In this document: one piece after another, positions 32,907 to 40,513 of the stretch | Layout: each line of letters starts with the position of its first letter | Position numbering within the stretch: the first letter of the stretch is position 1 | Assembly (NCBI GenBank): GCA_016708025.1 | Contig: JADJGQ010000001.1 | Coordinates: 310,001 to 374,000 of the forward strand | Direction of reading: 5' to 3' | Length of the DNA stretch: 64,000 nucleotides | Source of the DNA: a bacterium | GTDB lineage: Bacteria; Zixibacteria; MSB-5A5; GN15; FEB-12 | Notes under the pieces: model-generated | What the model was told of the DNA's origin: nothing | The model's input: the letters and a program-made list of their open reading frames with translations, nothing else | The model's database searches: none | Translations under genes and position numbers: made by a program

Positions 32907-34304
32907 ATCGAAAGCTACAATATAGTGATTCTCGGCGGCGGCCCCGGCGGCTATTCGGCCGGCATCCGGGCAGCCATGAAAGGGGCAAAAGTTGCGGTCG
33001 TGGAATACCGTGAACTTGGCGGCGTCTGTTTGAACCGCGGATGTATCCCGTCCAAGGCGCTGATCGCGTCGGCCACCCAATACAAGAATATGAAAGAGGC
33101 GGAGACGTTTGGGATCAAACTCCCCGGCGCTCCGGTCTATGACTGGCTGGCGATGCGCGCGCGCAAAGATAAGATCGTCAGTATGCTGGTCGGCGGTATC
33201 GGGTCACTGTTCAAGTCGCATGGCGTGACGCACTACAACGGATTCGGACGATTGGCTGGCCCGAATATCATCGTCGTGACCGATGAAAATGGGGTCGAGA
33301 CCAAAATCAAAGGTGAGAATATCATTATCGCCACCGGATCGCGCGCGGCGAATATCCCGATCTTCCCGATCGATGGTAAGCGTATCCTCACCTCGGATCA
33401 TCTGCTGGAGCTGGAACATCTGCCGCAGTCAATCCTGATCATCGGAGCAGGGGTGATCGGTTGTGAATGGGCCTGCATGCTGGCGCTCCTGGATGTCGAG
33501 GTGCATATGGTCGAACTGATGGATCATGCGCTCCCGATGGAAGATACCGGCACGGCTCAGTTGCTGGAACGCGAGCTTAAGAAATTAAAGGTCTCGCTCC
33601 ATACCAAAACCAAGGTTGAAGGGATAGTCGGCGGTCCGGCCGGGATCCAGGCGAAACTTTCCAATGGAAAGGTGATCGACGCCAATCAGGCGCTGGTGGC
33701 GGTGGGACGCTCGTTTAATACCGAGGATATCGGATTGGAAGAGGCGGGAGTCGAAAAGGCGAAAAACGGCTCGATCCCGACCGGTCCGGATATGCGGACC
33801 AATGTCAAAAATATCTTCGCGGTGGGAGACGTGCGCGGAGATATCCTGCTTGAATATACGGCGGTGCATGACGGCTCGGTAGCGGTCGACAACGCGCTCG
33901 GCGGCAAGCGGACCAAAAACTACCTGGGAGTCCCCTCGGTTATCTTCACGCATCCGGAAGTAGCCTCGGTTGGGTTGCGTGAGCAGCAGGCGGCGAAGGA
34001 GTTTGATATCGCAGTCGGGAAATTCCCGCTTCGAGTGCTGGGGAAAGCACATGCTGAAAATGAGATCGCCGGCGAAGTGAAGGTCATTGGGGATAAAAAG
34101 ACCGACAAGATCCTGGGAGTTCACGCGATCGGTATCCACGCGACGGAGATCATCCATGTCGCCGCGTTGGCGGTGAACCAGGGGATGACTGTGACGCAGT
34201 TGGGGAACCTGATCTTTGGGCACCCAGTGATTTCTGAGGCGGTAATGGAGGCGGCCCATGACCTGCATGGGGTGTCGGTCCATCTGGCGAAGAAGCGGTC
34301 GTAG
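32907..34304 (+). CDS. lpdA: Dihydrolipoamide dehydrogenase LpdA (probable ATC start)
   Basis: 465 residues if started at ATC 32907. E3 component of 2-oxoacid dehydrogenase or glycine cleavage complexes: it reoxidises dihydrolipoyl groups with NAD+. FAD motif LGGGPGGYSAG, redox disulfide GGVCLNRGCIPSKAL, NAD motif IIGAGVIGCEWA, and C-terminal FGHPVISEAVMEA with catalytic His and Glu. No ATG, GTG or TTG lies where the first strand must begin. A stop is at 32901, AAGGAG is at 32895-32900, and the only GTG (32925) would cut the YNIVILGGG strand. ATC is therefore the best start, or a variant from ATG. E1/E2 genes are not adjacent. Confidence 0.9.
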   Translation: MESYNIVILGGGPGGYSAGIRAAMKGAKVAVVEYRELGGVCLNRGCIPSKALIASATQYKNMKEAETFGIKLPGAPVYDWLAMRARKDKIVSMLVGGIGSLFKSHGVTHYNGFGRLAGPNIIVVTDENGVETKIKGENIIIATGSRAANIPIFPIDGKRILTSDHLLELEHLPQSILIIGAGVIGCEWACMLALLDVEVHMVELMDHALPMEDTGTAQLLERELKKLKVSLHTKTKVEGIVGGPAGIQAKLSNGKVIDANQALVAVGRSFNTEDIGLEEAGVEKAKNGSIPTGPDMRTNVKNIFAVGDVRGDILLEYTAVHDGSVAVDNALGGKRTKNYLGVPSVIFTHPEVASVGLREQQAAKEFDIAVGKFPLRVLGKAHAENEIAGEVKVIGDKKTDKILGVHAIGIHATEIIHVAALAVNQGMTVTQLGNLIFGHPVISEAVMEAAHDLHGVSVHLAKKRS

Positions 34305-34544
34305 CGCGCAGAATCTGCTTAAGTGACCAAAAAGGGTTGATTTCGATGAAGCCGTACGCATTTGGTGCGTGCGGCTATCTTCTTGTGGGACAATGGCGAT
34401 GTCTGGAAATCGCCAGTTCTGCTCGGTTTTGTCGTCGCAGGATGTGCGTTTGCTGATGCGAGAGGGGGTGGGGTGAATTGGTGTGCGGTGGCGTAAGCGA
34501 TTATGTGTGAGGCAATTAGTGAAAATGTACGGAACCGTGCGGCT
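34305..34544. other. Gap between lpdA and the small RNA
   Basis: No gene, terminator or clear promoter was seen in 34305-34544. The G-rich part 34450-34500 has no coding pattern. Confidence 0.4.
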
Positions 34545-34561
34545 TTGGCACAGCGATTGTA
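34545..34561 (+). promoter_or_regulatory. Sigma-54-like promoter of a candidate small RNA
   Basis: TTGGCAC at 34545-34551, five bases, then TTGTA at 34557-34561. The -24 GG and -12 G are exactly 12 bases apart, as in TTGGCAC-N5-TTGCW, and only the -12 C is T. It resembles the fliR promoter at 7931. A transcript would start near 34572. Confidence 0.55.
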
Positions 34562-34571
34562 TATAAGTCTA

Positions 34572-34668
34572 TCGAAGTTAGTTACTCTTAAATATACGCA
34601 GTATGGCGGTGAAGGGTATTTAAGAGGTGGGGATTAAGGAGTTGCTTGTGAGGGGCAACTCCTTTTTT
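34572..34668 (+). ncRNA. Candidate sigma-54-dependent small RNA with two hairpins
   Basis: About 97 bases. Hairpin 1 has a perfect 10-bp stem, CTCTTAAATA (34585-34594) with TATTTAAGAG (34617-34626), and a 22-base loop. Hairpin 2 is an intrinsic terminator: AAGGAGTTGC (34636-34645) with GCAACTCCTT (34655-34664), ending in TTTTTT at 34663-34668. No ORF with a ribosome site lies in it; the loop holds only ATG GCG GTG AAG GGT ATT TAA (6 codons, no ribosome site). Promoter, structure and terminator together support a stand-alone RNA. No match to a known RNA family is recognised. Confidence 0.6.
34636..34668 (+). terminator. Terminator of the candidate small RNA
   Basis: A 10-bp stem (AAGGAGTTGC/GCAACTCCTT) with a nine-base loop TTGTGAGGG and a run of six T. 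No protein gene stands upstream, which points to an RNA gene. Confidence 0.88.
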
Positions 34669-34738
34669 CAAAAGGAATCGTTGCAGGGTTTGGGTTTCAC
34701 TCTGCTTTAGATATCTCCTGTCGATTGTTGTGACATAG

Positions 34739-34766
34739 CTGCACCTGCTCCAACGAGTGGGTGCAG
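34739..34766 (+). terminator. Weak hairpin with T-rich tail upstream of tRNA-Met
   Basis: CTGCACC (34739-34745) and GGTGCAG (34760-34766) pair and ATTTGTTT follows. The loop of 14 bases is large; it may be a weak terminator insulating the tRNA promoter. Confidence 0.3.
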
Positions 34767-34818
34767 ATTTGTTTATGGGGAGGATTACGTCGCACCATCG
34801 GGGTGGCTGACAAGCTGC

Positions 34819-34846
34819 TTGACGTCCGCAGGAAAATCATTACATT
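34819..34846 (+). promoter_or_regulatory. Sigma-70 promoter of tRNA-Met
   Basis: TTGACG at 34819-34824 and TACATT at 34841-34846, spaced by 16 bases. The predicted start is near 34853, 11 bases before the tRNA. Confidence 0.6.
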
Positions 34847-34863
34847 GGTCCCCTCTTTGAAAT

Positions 34864-34937
34864 GGCGGCGTAGCTCAGCTGGTTAGAGCAGCGGAATCAT
34901 AATCCGCGTGTCCGGGGTTCAAATCCCTGCGCCGCTA
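34864..34937 (+). tRNA. tRNA-Met (anticodon CAT), probably elongator
   Basis: Acceptor GGCGGCG (34864-34870) with CGCCGCT (34930-34936) and discriminator A. The anticodon arm is GCGGA-ATCATAA-TCCGC with CAT at 34898-34900. The T arm has GGTTCAAATCC. The GGCGGCGTAGCTCAG start resembles elongator Met rather than initiator. The alternative tRNA-Ile2, whose C is modified to lysidine, cannot be excluded from sequence alone. CCA is not encoded. Confidence 0.88.
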
Positions 34938-35053
34938 TTGAATTCCCCGAAAAATCTTCATGGCAGAATCAGTGGGACCAAGGCTTTCCGTTGCCTTTGC
35001 CGGCAATTTCTTATTGGTTTCAGGGAAATCAGTATCACCAACACAGGCAGGTT

Positions 35054-36790
35054 ATGGGAAATTCACTGACCAGTCAGATAGAAGCGTTGGAGCGATCCGG
35101 CGAAGCGCCATCGGCAAAACTGAATCGGTTTTTCGAGTTGGCGTGGCAGTACCAGATGGAGGAGTACCCGGAGTGGGGGACATTTCTGGGATTTGCCGAG
35201 CATAATGACCGCTGGACAGACCGTTCGGCTGAGGCTTTCCAGCGGCGCGTTGCAGACTGGAAAACCATGCAACGGGTGCTTAATGCGATTCCGAAGCACG
35301 GGCTGGGCCAACAAGAACTACTCAGTATTGAGCTGTTTTCAAGGAATCTCGAAGAGGAGTTGACCGCGGCGGAGTTTCGGTCGGAGTTGGTAGCGACAAC
35401 CCAGATGGATGGGATTCAGCAGGAGATCCCGCGGACACTGGAGATCATGCCGCTGGCGACGGCGCACCAGCGGGAGCAGTTCTTGAGTCGATTGGAGAAG
35501 ATTCCCGAGGCGATCGCACAGACCACGTCGCTCATGGCGGAAGGTATGAAGCTGGGAATCACGCAGCCGCGCGGGCCGATGCGCGGATTGCCGGAGCAGA
35601 TAGCGAACTTGATCACCAAAGAGCCGGCTGACTCGGCAATCCTGGTGGCGCTGGGAAATCGGCCGCCTGAGGTATCGGAGCGGGATTGGGAGCAGTTTCG
35701 CCAGCAGGCGTTTTCGGTCTATGCGGGAACGATCCGAAATTCGCTCAAGCAGTTTTTTGGATTCATCAATGACCAGTATCTGCCGAGTTGTCGGGTGGAG
35801 ACGGCGTGGTCCTCGATGCCGCGCGGCCGCGAGTGGTATGAGTTCCTTCTGCGGAAGAATACGACGATTGAGATGACCGCGGATGAGATTTTCGAAACCG
35901 GACATGCTGAGGTAGCGCGGATACGGGGAGAGATGGAGCAGGTCATCAGGCTTGCGGGGTTCAAGGGGGGATTCGACGCGTTCACCGAATTTTTGCGAAC
36001 CGATTCGCAGTTCTATTTCACCGACCCACAAGAGCTACTCCGGACCTATCGAGATATCGCGAAGCGTGTAGACCCTGAGCTGGTGAAGTTCTTTGGGATC
36101 CTGCCGCGCCTTCCGTACGGCGTGACGCCGATCCCGTCATTCATGGAGAAGCAACAGACGACTGCGTACTATCAGCCGGGTTCGGCCAAAGGGGGGCGGC
36201 CGGGATACTTTTATGCCAATCTGTACAATCTGCCATCGCGCCCGAAGTGGGAGATGGAGGCGCTTACTTTGCACGAAGCGGTGCCGGGGCATCATCTGCA
36301 GATAGCGCTGGCGCAGGAACTGGACGAGATACCGAGATTCCGGCGGGAGTCCTGGATAACGGCGTATGGTGAGGGATGGGCGCTATACTCAGAGAGTCTG
36401 GGTGAGCAGATGGGGTTTTATGCCGATCCGTACGCCAAATTCGGGCAGTTGACATTCGAGATGTGGCGGGCGATCCGGTTGGTGGTGGATCCGGGGTTAC
36501 ATGCCAAAGGCTGGAGCCGTGAACAGGCGATCCAGTTCTTTATGCAGAATTCGAGCAAGCCGCGGCATGATGTCGAGGTAGAGATAGATAGGTATATCGT
36601 CTGGCCGGGGCAGGCGGTGTCGTACAAGATCGGGGAGTTGCATATCAGGTCATTGCGGAAGAAGGCGGAGACGCAGTTAGGGGAGAAGTTTGATATCAGG
36701 TCATTCCATGATGAGTTGTTGAAATATGGGTGTGTGCCGTTGGCGACGCTGACATCCATTGTCGACGCATGGGTTGAGTCGAGAAAGTAA
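35054..36790 (+). CDS. DUF885 family protein (HExxxGHH metallopeptidase-like)
   Basis: 578 residues from ATG 35054; an in-frame TTG at 34991 would add 21 residues and run close to the tRNA. The family motif HEAVPGHH with EGWALYSE downstream forms a probable zinc site, as in gluzincin-type peptidases. Other family regions: YPEWGTFLGFAEHNDRW near the start, ARIRGEM-like helices in the middle, and YIVWPGQAVSYKIGELHI near the end. DUF885 proteins often have a signal peptide; none is seen here, so it may be cytoplasmic. Substrate unknown. It is alone on this strand after the tRNA. Confidence 0.88.
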   Translation: MGNSLTSQIEALERSGEAPSAKLNRFFELAWQYQMEEYPEWGTFLGFAEHNDRWTDRSAEAFQRRVADWKTMQRVLNAIPKHGLGQQELLSIELFSRNLEEELTAAEFRSELVATTQMDGIQQEIPRTLEIMPLATAHQREQFLSRLEKIPEAIAQTTSLMAEGMKLGITQPRGPMRGLPEQIANLITKEPADSAILVALGNRPPEVSERDWEQFRQQAFSVYAGTIRNSLKQFFGFINDQYLPSCRVETAWSSMPRGREWYEFLLRKNTTIEMTADEIFETGHAEVARIRGEMEQVIRLAGFKGGFDAFTEFLRTDSQFYFTDPQELLRTYRDIAKRVDPELVKFFGILPRLPYGVTPIPSFMEKQQTTAYYQPGSAKGGRPGYFYANLYNLPSRPKWEMEALTLHEAVPGHHLQIALAQELDEIPRFRRESWITAYGEGWALYSESLGEQMGFYADPYAKFGQLTFEMWRAIRLVVDPGLHAKGWSREQAIQFFMQNSSKPRHDVEVEIDRYIVWPGQAVSYKIGELHIRSLRKKAETQLGEKFDIRSFHDELLKYGCVPLATLTSIVDAWVESRK

Positions 36791-36825
36791 GGCGGCGAGC
36801 GTCAGACCCGCCGCAACGGAACTAG

Positions 36826-37045
36826 GGGTAGGGCAGACCAGGAGGTCTGCCGCTCAGTAACCCAGGTTCTCGGCCGCCGGGGGGGGCAACGGTTCAAGGA
36901 AACCCAGGTCTCAGGTCGCCGGAGGGTCACAGGAAACCCAGGTCCCGGAGGGGCAGGTAGCCCAGTTCTCAGTCTCTCGAGGATCACGGTCACTCAATCC
37001 CAGGTTCTCAAATCTGCTCTAGGCAGATTTGGAACCTGGGCTACG
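36826..37045. repeat. Cluster of short repeats after the DUF885 gene
   Basis: GGCAGACC/GGTCTGCC palindrome at 36832-36851, then five copies of a CCCAGGTTCTC-like word at 36861, 36903, 36937, 36961 and 36999 (24-42 bases apart). A long hairpin closes the patch: CCCAGGTTC (36999-37007) with GAACCTGGG (37032-37040) and inner AAATCTGC with GCAGATTT (37023-37030) around TCTAG. No coding potential. The hairpin lies between two convergent genes and may stop transcripts, although it has no T-run. Confidence 0.6.
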
Positions 37046-37066
37046 ATATAATGCTAATAGATTTTT

Positions 37067-40000
37067 TTAGTGCTCGTGCTGGAGGCACGAGGTGTTGATA
37101 TCTGAGCCACGAATACCCATCAGATTTGGGCCGACCGGAAGCGGTTTTCTGATCGGTTCGATCTGTTCAAGCGTCTTCGCATCGTACAATCTTCCATTGA
37201 TCATAGTGTACAGAATATTCTCGGACTGGCGGATATCAGTCAATGGGTCACCATCGATAACGATCAAGTCTGCGAGCATTCCGGGTTGGATGGACCCGAG
37301 TTTGTGATCGAGGCCGATCGCTTTGGCGCCCATCCAGGTGGCGCAGCGGAGAGCTTCGTGGTTGGTCATGCCGCCTTGTTGAAGCATCCAGAGTTCCCAA
37401 TGCGCGCCAAGTCCCTGCAACTGGCCGTGGGCGCCGAGTTCGACTATACCGCCGCGACGGAGAATATCGGTAGCTGTCTTCGCGGCGGCGAAGTGATGAT
37501 ATTCCGATTCGGGGGCCATGGGGCGACGGCGTGAGCGCGGGTCAAGCACGGACCGCGGCGTGAAGTGAGCGAGGCGTTCGTTCTCCCAGACATTGTCATG
37601 CTGGTACCAGTAGTTCTCTCCCATGATACCGCCATAGGCCACGATCAAGGTGGGGGTGTAGCCAGTTTGTGATTTGCTCATCAACTGGAGTTCCGGGTCA
37701 TAGAGCGGGGCGACCGGAACGCAGTGCTCAACCGTGGTGTGGCCATCGAGGTAGTGCGTCATATTGTAATGGAGAGTGGAGCCGCCTTCGGGGACAACCA
37801 TGACGCCGAGTTCACGCGCGGCCTTGATGACCATCTGACGTTGCTCGCGACGTGGCTGGTTGTAGCTCTTGACGGAGAACGCGCCCCAGGCGGTAGTGCG
37901 TTTGATTGCGCTGACCGCGTCTTCATACTTGTTGATGACGGTTTTGAAACTGCCATCGGCGCCGTAGAGAATCGTTCCAGTGGAGAAAACACGCGGGGCG
38001 AGGTTTTTCCCCTGAAGTTGCAGTTCTGATTCGGCAAAGATCATCTCGGTGTTGTTCGAGGGATCATGCGTGGTGGTCACGCCAAAGGCGAGATTGGCCA
38101 GCCATGACCATTGTTGTTGCGGGTAGATATCCTGATTGGATGAACCGGTATGGGCATGGATGTCTACAAGGCCGGGCATCAGCAGTTTACCGGTGATATC
38201 GATGACTTTGGCGCCGGCAGGAACTTTGATCTGATCTTTCGTACCGACCTCGGTGATGAGATTCCCTTTCACATGGACGACACCGTTTTCGATGATGGAG
38301 AGGTCATGCATCGGGGCGATGCGTGCACCAACAAAGTAGACATCGCTATTCGGGATATCTGCTTTTTCTTGCCAGCCAAGGTTGACAGTTTTCGGCGTGA
38401 GCGTAGTGTCAGACTTGCTGCTGTCTGGTTTCGGCGCGTAGAGCGTGGCGAGATCGATGCTGAAGTATTCCGGCCCAAGCGACCAGTTTATCGTCTTGCT
38501 GTCAGCCGACCAGTTCAAATAGGTGCCGCCATCTTTGGAGAGTCTTTTCTGAGGCAGCGAACGGGTTTCGGGGCTGAGGTCGAGTGGAGTGGCTGTGCGC
38601 GGGAATGGCACAACATAGGTTTGCCAGAGTTCTTCGAAAGCGAGCCAGTTTCCATCGGGCGAGAGTTCGTAATTACCAGCGCGGACGGATTTGGCGAGGA
38701 CGCGTCGGTCGGAGCCGAGGAGATTGACAGAGATGAGCGCAGATCCTTCACCTTCGCCGGAAACCAGAGTAATGCGCTGGCCATCGGCGGAGAATCTGGG
38801 ATTGCGGCCCTCGCGAGTAATGAGACGCGGAGGAGTGAGTCCCTTAGCATCAACGACGTAGATGCCCGGTTCTTCATCCCACATTCTGCCGCGGTAGCCA
38901 TCGCCACTCCCGCGATGGTAGACCACCCAATTTTTGTCAGGAGAGAATGCGGCAGTAACGTAGTGGCCGGGTTGCGAAACGACGATCTGCTCCCTTTTCG
39001 TCGCGAGGTCAATAATTTTGACGCGGCCACCGGTTGTGTCGTTCCAGGTGACACAGGCTGCCGACTTTCCATCGAGCGACACTGACGGCGCAAATTCGTA
39101 ATGGTCGGTTTGCGAGGTCAGACGAGTGCGTTTGCCGGTTGAAGGACTATAGCGATACAGATAGCCAAGCGCCTGGAAAAGGAGATCGCCGGAAGAGCCA
39201 ATTGTCTGTGGCCAGCGCACAACTTTGACGGAGAACTCCGGGCCACCGATCTCCTGCGGGAAACGAAGCACCTGCGCGACTTTCTGGCTGACATCGACAG
39301 AGAAGGGGATAGGAGCGACAGTACCATCAGCGATGGTCACTTTCCAAAGCTTTCCTTTGGCGGTGATGACGATAGCACGACCATCGGGAGTCCAGTCGAA
39401 TCCGGGATGGACACCAAAGATCGACCAGGTCTCCTGCTGATCTTCATCGAGACCATCCCAAAGATGGCGGACTTCGCCGGAAGAGATGTCATAGAGGCTG
39501 AGGACGGATCTCTCGCGGACACGACGGACAAACGCCATGGTTTTGCCGTCGGGAGAGATCTGCGGTCGGACCGCGCCGCCATTGAGGTTTATCAGCTCAG
39601 TGATCTCGCCGGTCTCAAGATTGAGGCGGCGGATCATGTAGATGGTGCCGTTCGGGTCTTTGTTGTACTGGAATGAGGGTCCGGCAGTCATGTCCTCTGA
39701 CCAGTAGAGGTATTTGGCATCGGGGGAGAAGATTGGCTCACCGGCATCCTGCTGGTCATTCTTCTTGGTTGTGAGTTGAATGCCGACACCGCCTTCGGGA
39801 ACTTTGTACATCCACATCTCACCAGCGCCCATCGAGCGATAACCGGTGAAATGTTTGCGGGCGACGATGTAATTACCCGACGGGTGCCAGGTGGCGTTGT
39901 TGAGCAGGCGGAAATCTTCTTTCGTTATCTGAACAGGATTCAGACCATCGATATCCGTTACCCAAATGTTGTCAGCTCCGGCGCGGTCGGAGGTGAAGGA

Positions 40001-40336
40001 GATATGTTTTCCATCGGGGCTGAAGCGCGGCTGAATTTCGTAGGCTGGACCACTGGCGATGCAGGTCGCCTTACCACCTTCGATCGGCATAGTGTAAATG
40101 TCGCCGAGGAGGTCGAACACGAGGAGCTTGCCGTTGGGGTGAATGTCGACGGATATCCAGGCTCCCTCGGAAGTGGTGAAGGCGAGGGTGTCATAGGGGA
40201 CGCCGAAATCCGAGACATTCCACTTTGGATCGGCTTTGGCCGGTTTGGTTGAGTCAGTAGTGGTTGTATCTGCGTTCGCGATCAAAGCGAAGGCGAGATA
40301 AAGGAGTGAAAAGAGAAATGAGAGCGTGCGAGACAT
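37067..40336 (-). CDS. Secreted beta-propeller (PD40) amidohydrolase fusion
   Basis: 1089 residues. Signal peptide LSFLFSLLYLAFALIANA. Residues about 55-620 form TolB/PD40-type propeller repeats (FSPDGKHISFTSDRAG, ISPDGKTMAFVRRV, LSPDGNWLAFEE). Residues about 660-1065 form an amidohydrolase barrel. Metal-binding HAH is in LVDIHAHTG, followed by VPEGG, VEHCVP and a final LGSIQPGMLADLIVIDGDPL, as in the dihydroorotase/imidazolonepropionase-like superfamily. This two-part build of about 1080 residues is known in Acidobacteria and Bacteroidetes. The substrate is unknown; a cyclic amide or dipeptide is likely. Exported to the periplasm or beyond. Confidence 0.88.
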   Translation of the reverse strand: MSRTLSFLFSLLYLAFALIANADTTTTDSTKPAKADPKWNVSDFGVPYDTLAFTTSEGAWISVDIHPNGKLLVFDLLGDIYTMPIEGGKATCIASGPAYEIQPRFSPDGKHISFTSDRAGADNIWVTDIDGLNPVQITKEDFRLLNNATWHPSGNYIVARKHFTGYRSMGAGEMWMYKVPEGGVGIQLTTKKNDQQDAGEPIFSPDAKYLYWSEDMTAGPSFQYNKDPNGTIYMIRRLNLETGEITELINLNGGAVRPQISPDGKTMAFVRRVRERSVLSLYDISSGEVRHLWDGLDEDQQETWSIFGVHPGFDWTPDGRAIVITAKGKLWKVTIADGTVAPIPFSVDVSQKVAQVLRFPQEIGGPEFSVKVVRWPQTIGSSGDLLFQALGYLYRYSPSTGKRTRLTSQTDHYEFAPSVSLDGKSAACVTWNDTTGGRVKIIDLATKREQIVVSQPGHYVTAAFSPDKNWVVYHRGSGDGYRGRMWDEEPGIYVVDAKGLTPPRLITREGRNPRFSADGQRITLVSGEGEGSALISVNLLGSDRRVLAKSVRAGNYELSPDGNWLAFEELWQTYVVPFPRTATPLDLSPETRSLPQKRLSKDGGTYLNWSADSKTINWSLGPEYFSIDLATLYAPKPDSSKSDTTLTPKTVNLGWQEKADIPNSDVYFVGARIAPMHDLSIIENGVVHVKGNLITEVGTKDQIKVPAGAKVIDITGKLLMPGLVDIHAHTGSSNQDIYPQQQWSWLANLAFGVTTTHDPSNNTEMIFAESELQLQGKNLAPRVFSTGTILYGADGSFKTVINKYEDAVSAIKRTTAWGAFSVKSYNQPRREQRQMVIKAARELGVMVVPEGGSTLHYNMTHYLDGHTTVEHCVPVAPLYDPELQLMSKSQTGYTPTLIVAYGGIMGENYWYQHDNVWENERLAHFTPRSVLDPRSRRRPMAPESEYHHFAAAKTATDILRRGGIVELGAHGQLQGLGAHWELWMLQQGGMTNHEALRCATWMGAKAIGLDHKLGSIQPGMLADLIVIDGDPLTDIRQSENILYTMINGRLYDAKTLEQIEPIRKPLPVGPNLMGIRGSDINTSCLQHEH

Positions 40337-40513
40337 TTGCTGATACCTCCTGCGTAGCGACGGTTGTGACGGGCGATATGGGCGTCACAGCAGTGAAGAG
40401 TATATAAGGATGTCGACTTTGGAAAGCGATTTTTGGGCGCATCGGAGCCCCGGTCGGGGGCTCTGTGTCACTTTATGCGAAAACAGCAGGGATCGGCAAT
40501 AATCCCTTAGCGG

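Noticed and set aside
34599..34622. A 6-codon leader peptide in the small RNA loop
   Set aside because: ATG GCG GTG AAG GGT ATT TAA has no ribosome site and is inside a hairpin loop; too little support.
36861..37009. A CRISPR array formed by the CCCAGGTTCTC words
   Set aside because: The words are only 11 bases, vary between copies and are spaced 24-42 bases irregularly, and no cas genes are nearby.
40446..40466. A terminator after the GH13-like gene (GAGCCCC/GGGGCTC)
   Set aside because: The hairpin has no T-run on the minus strand, so it was not called as a terminator.
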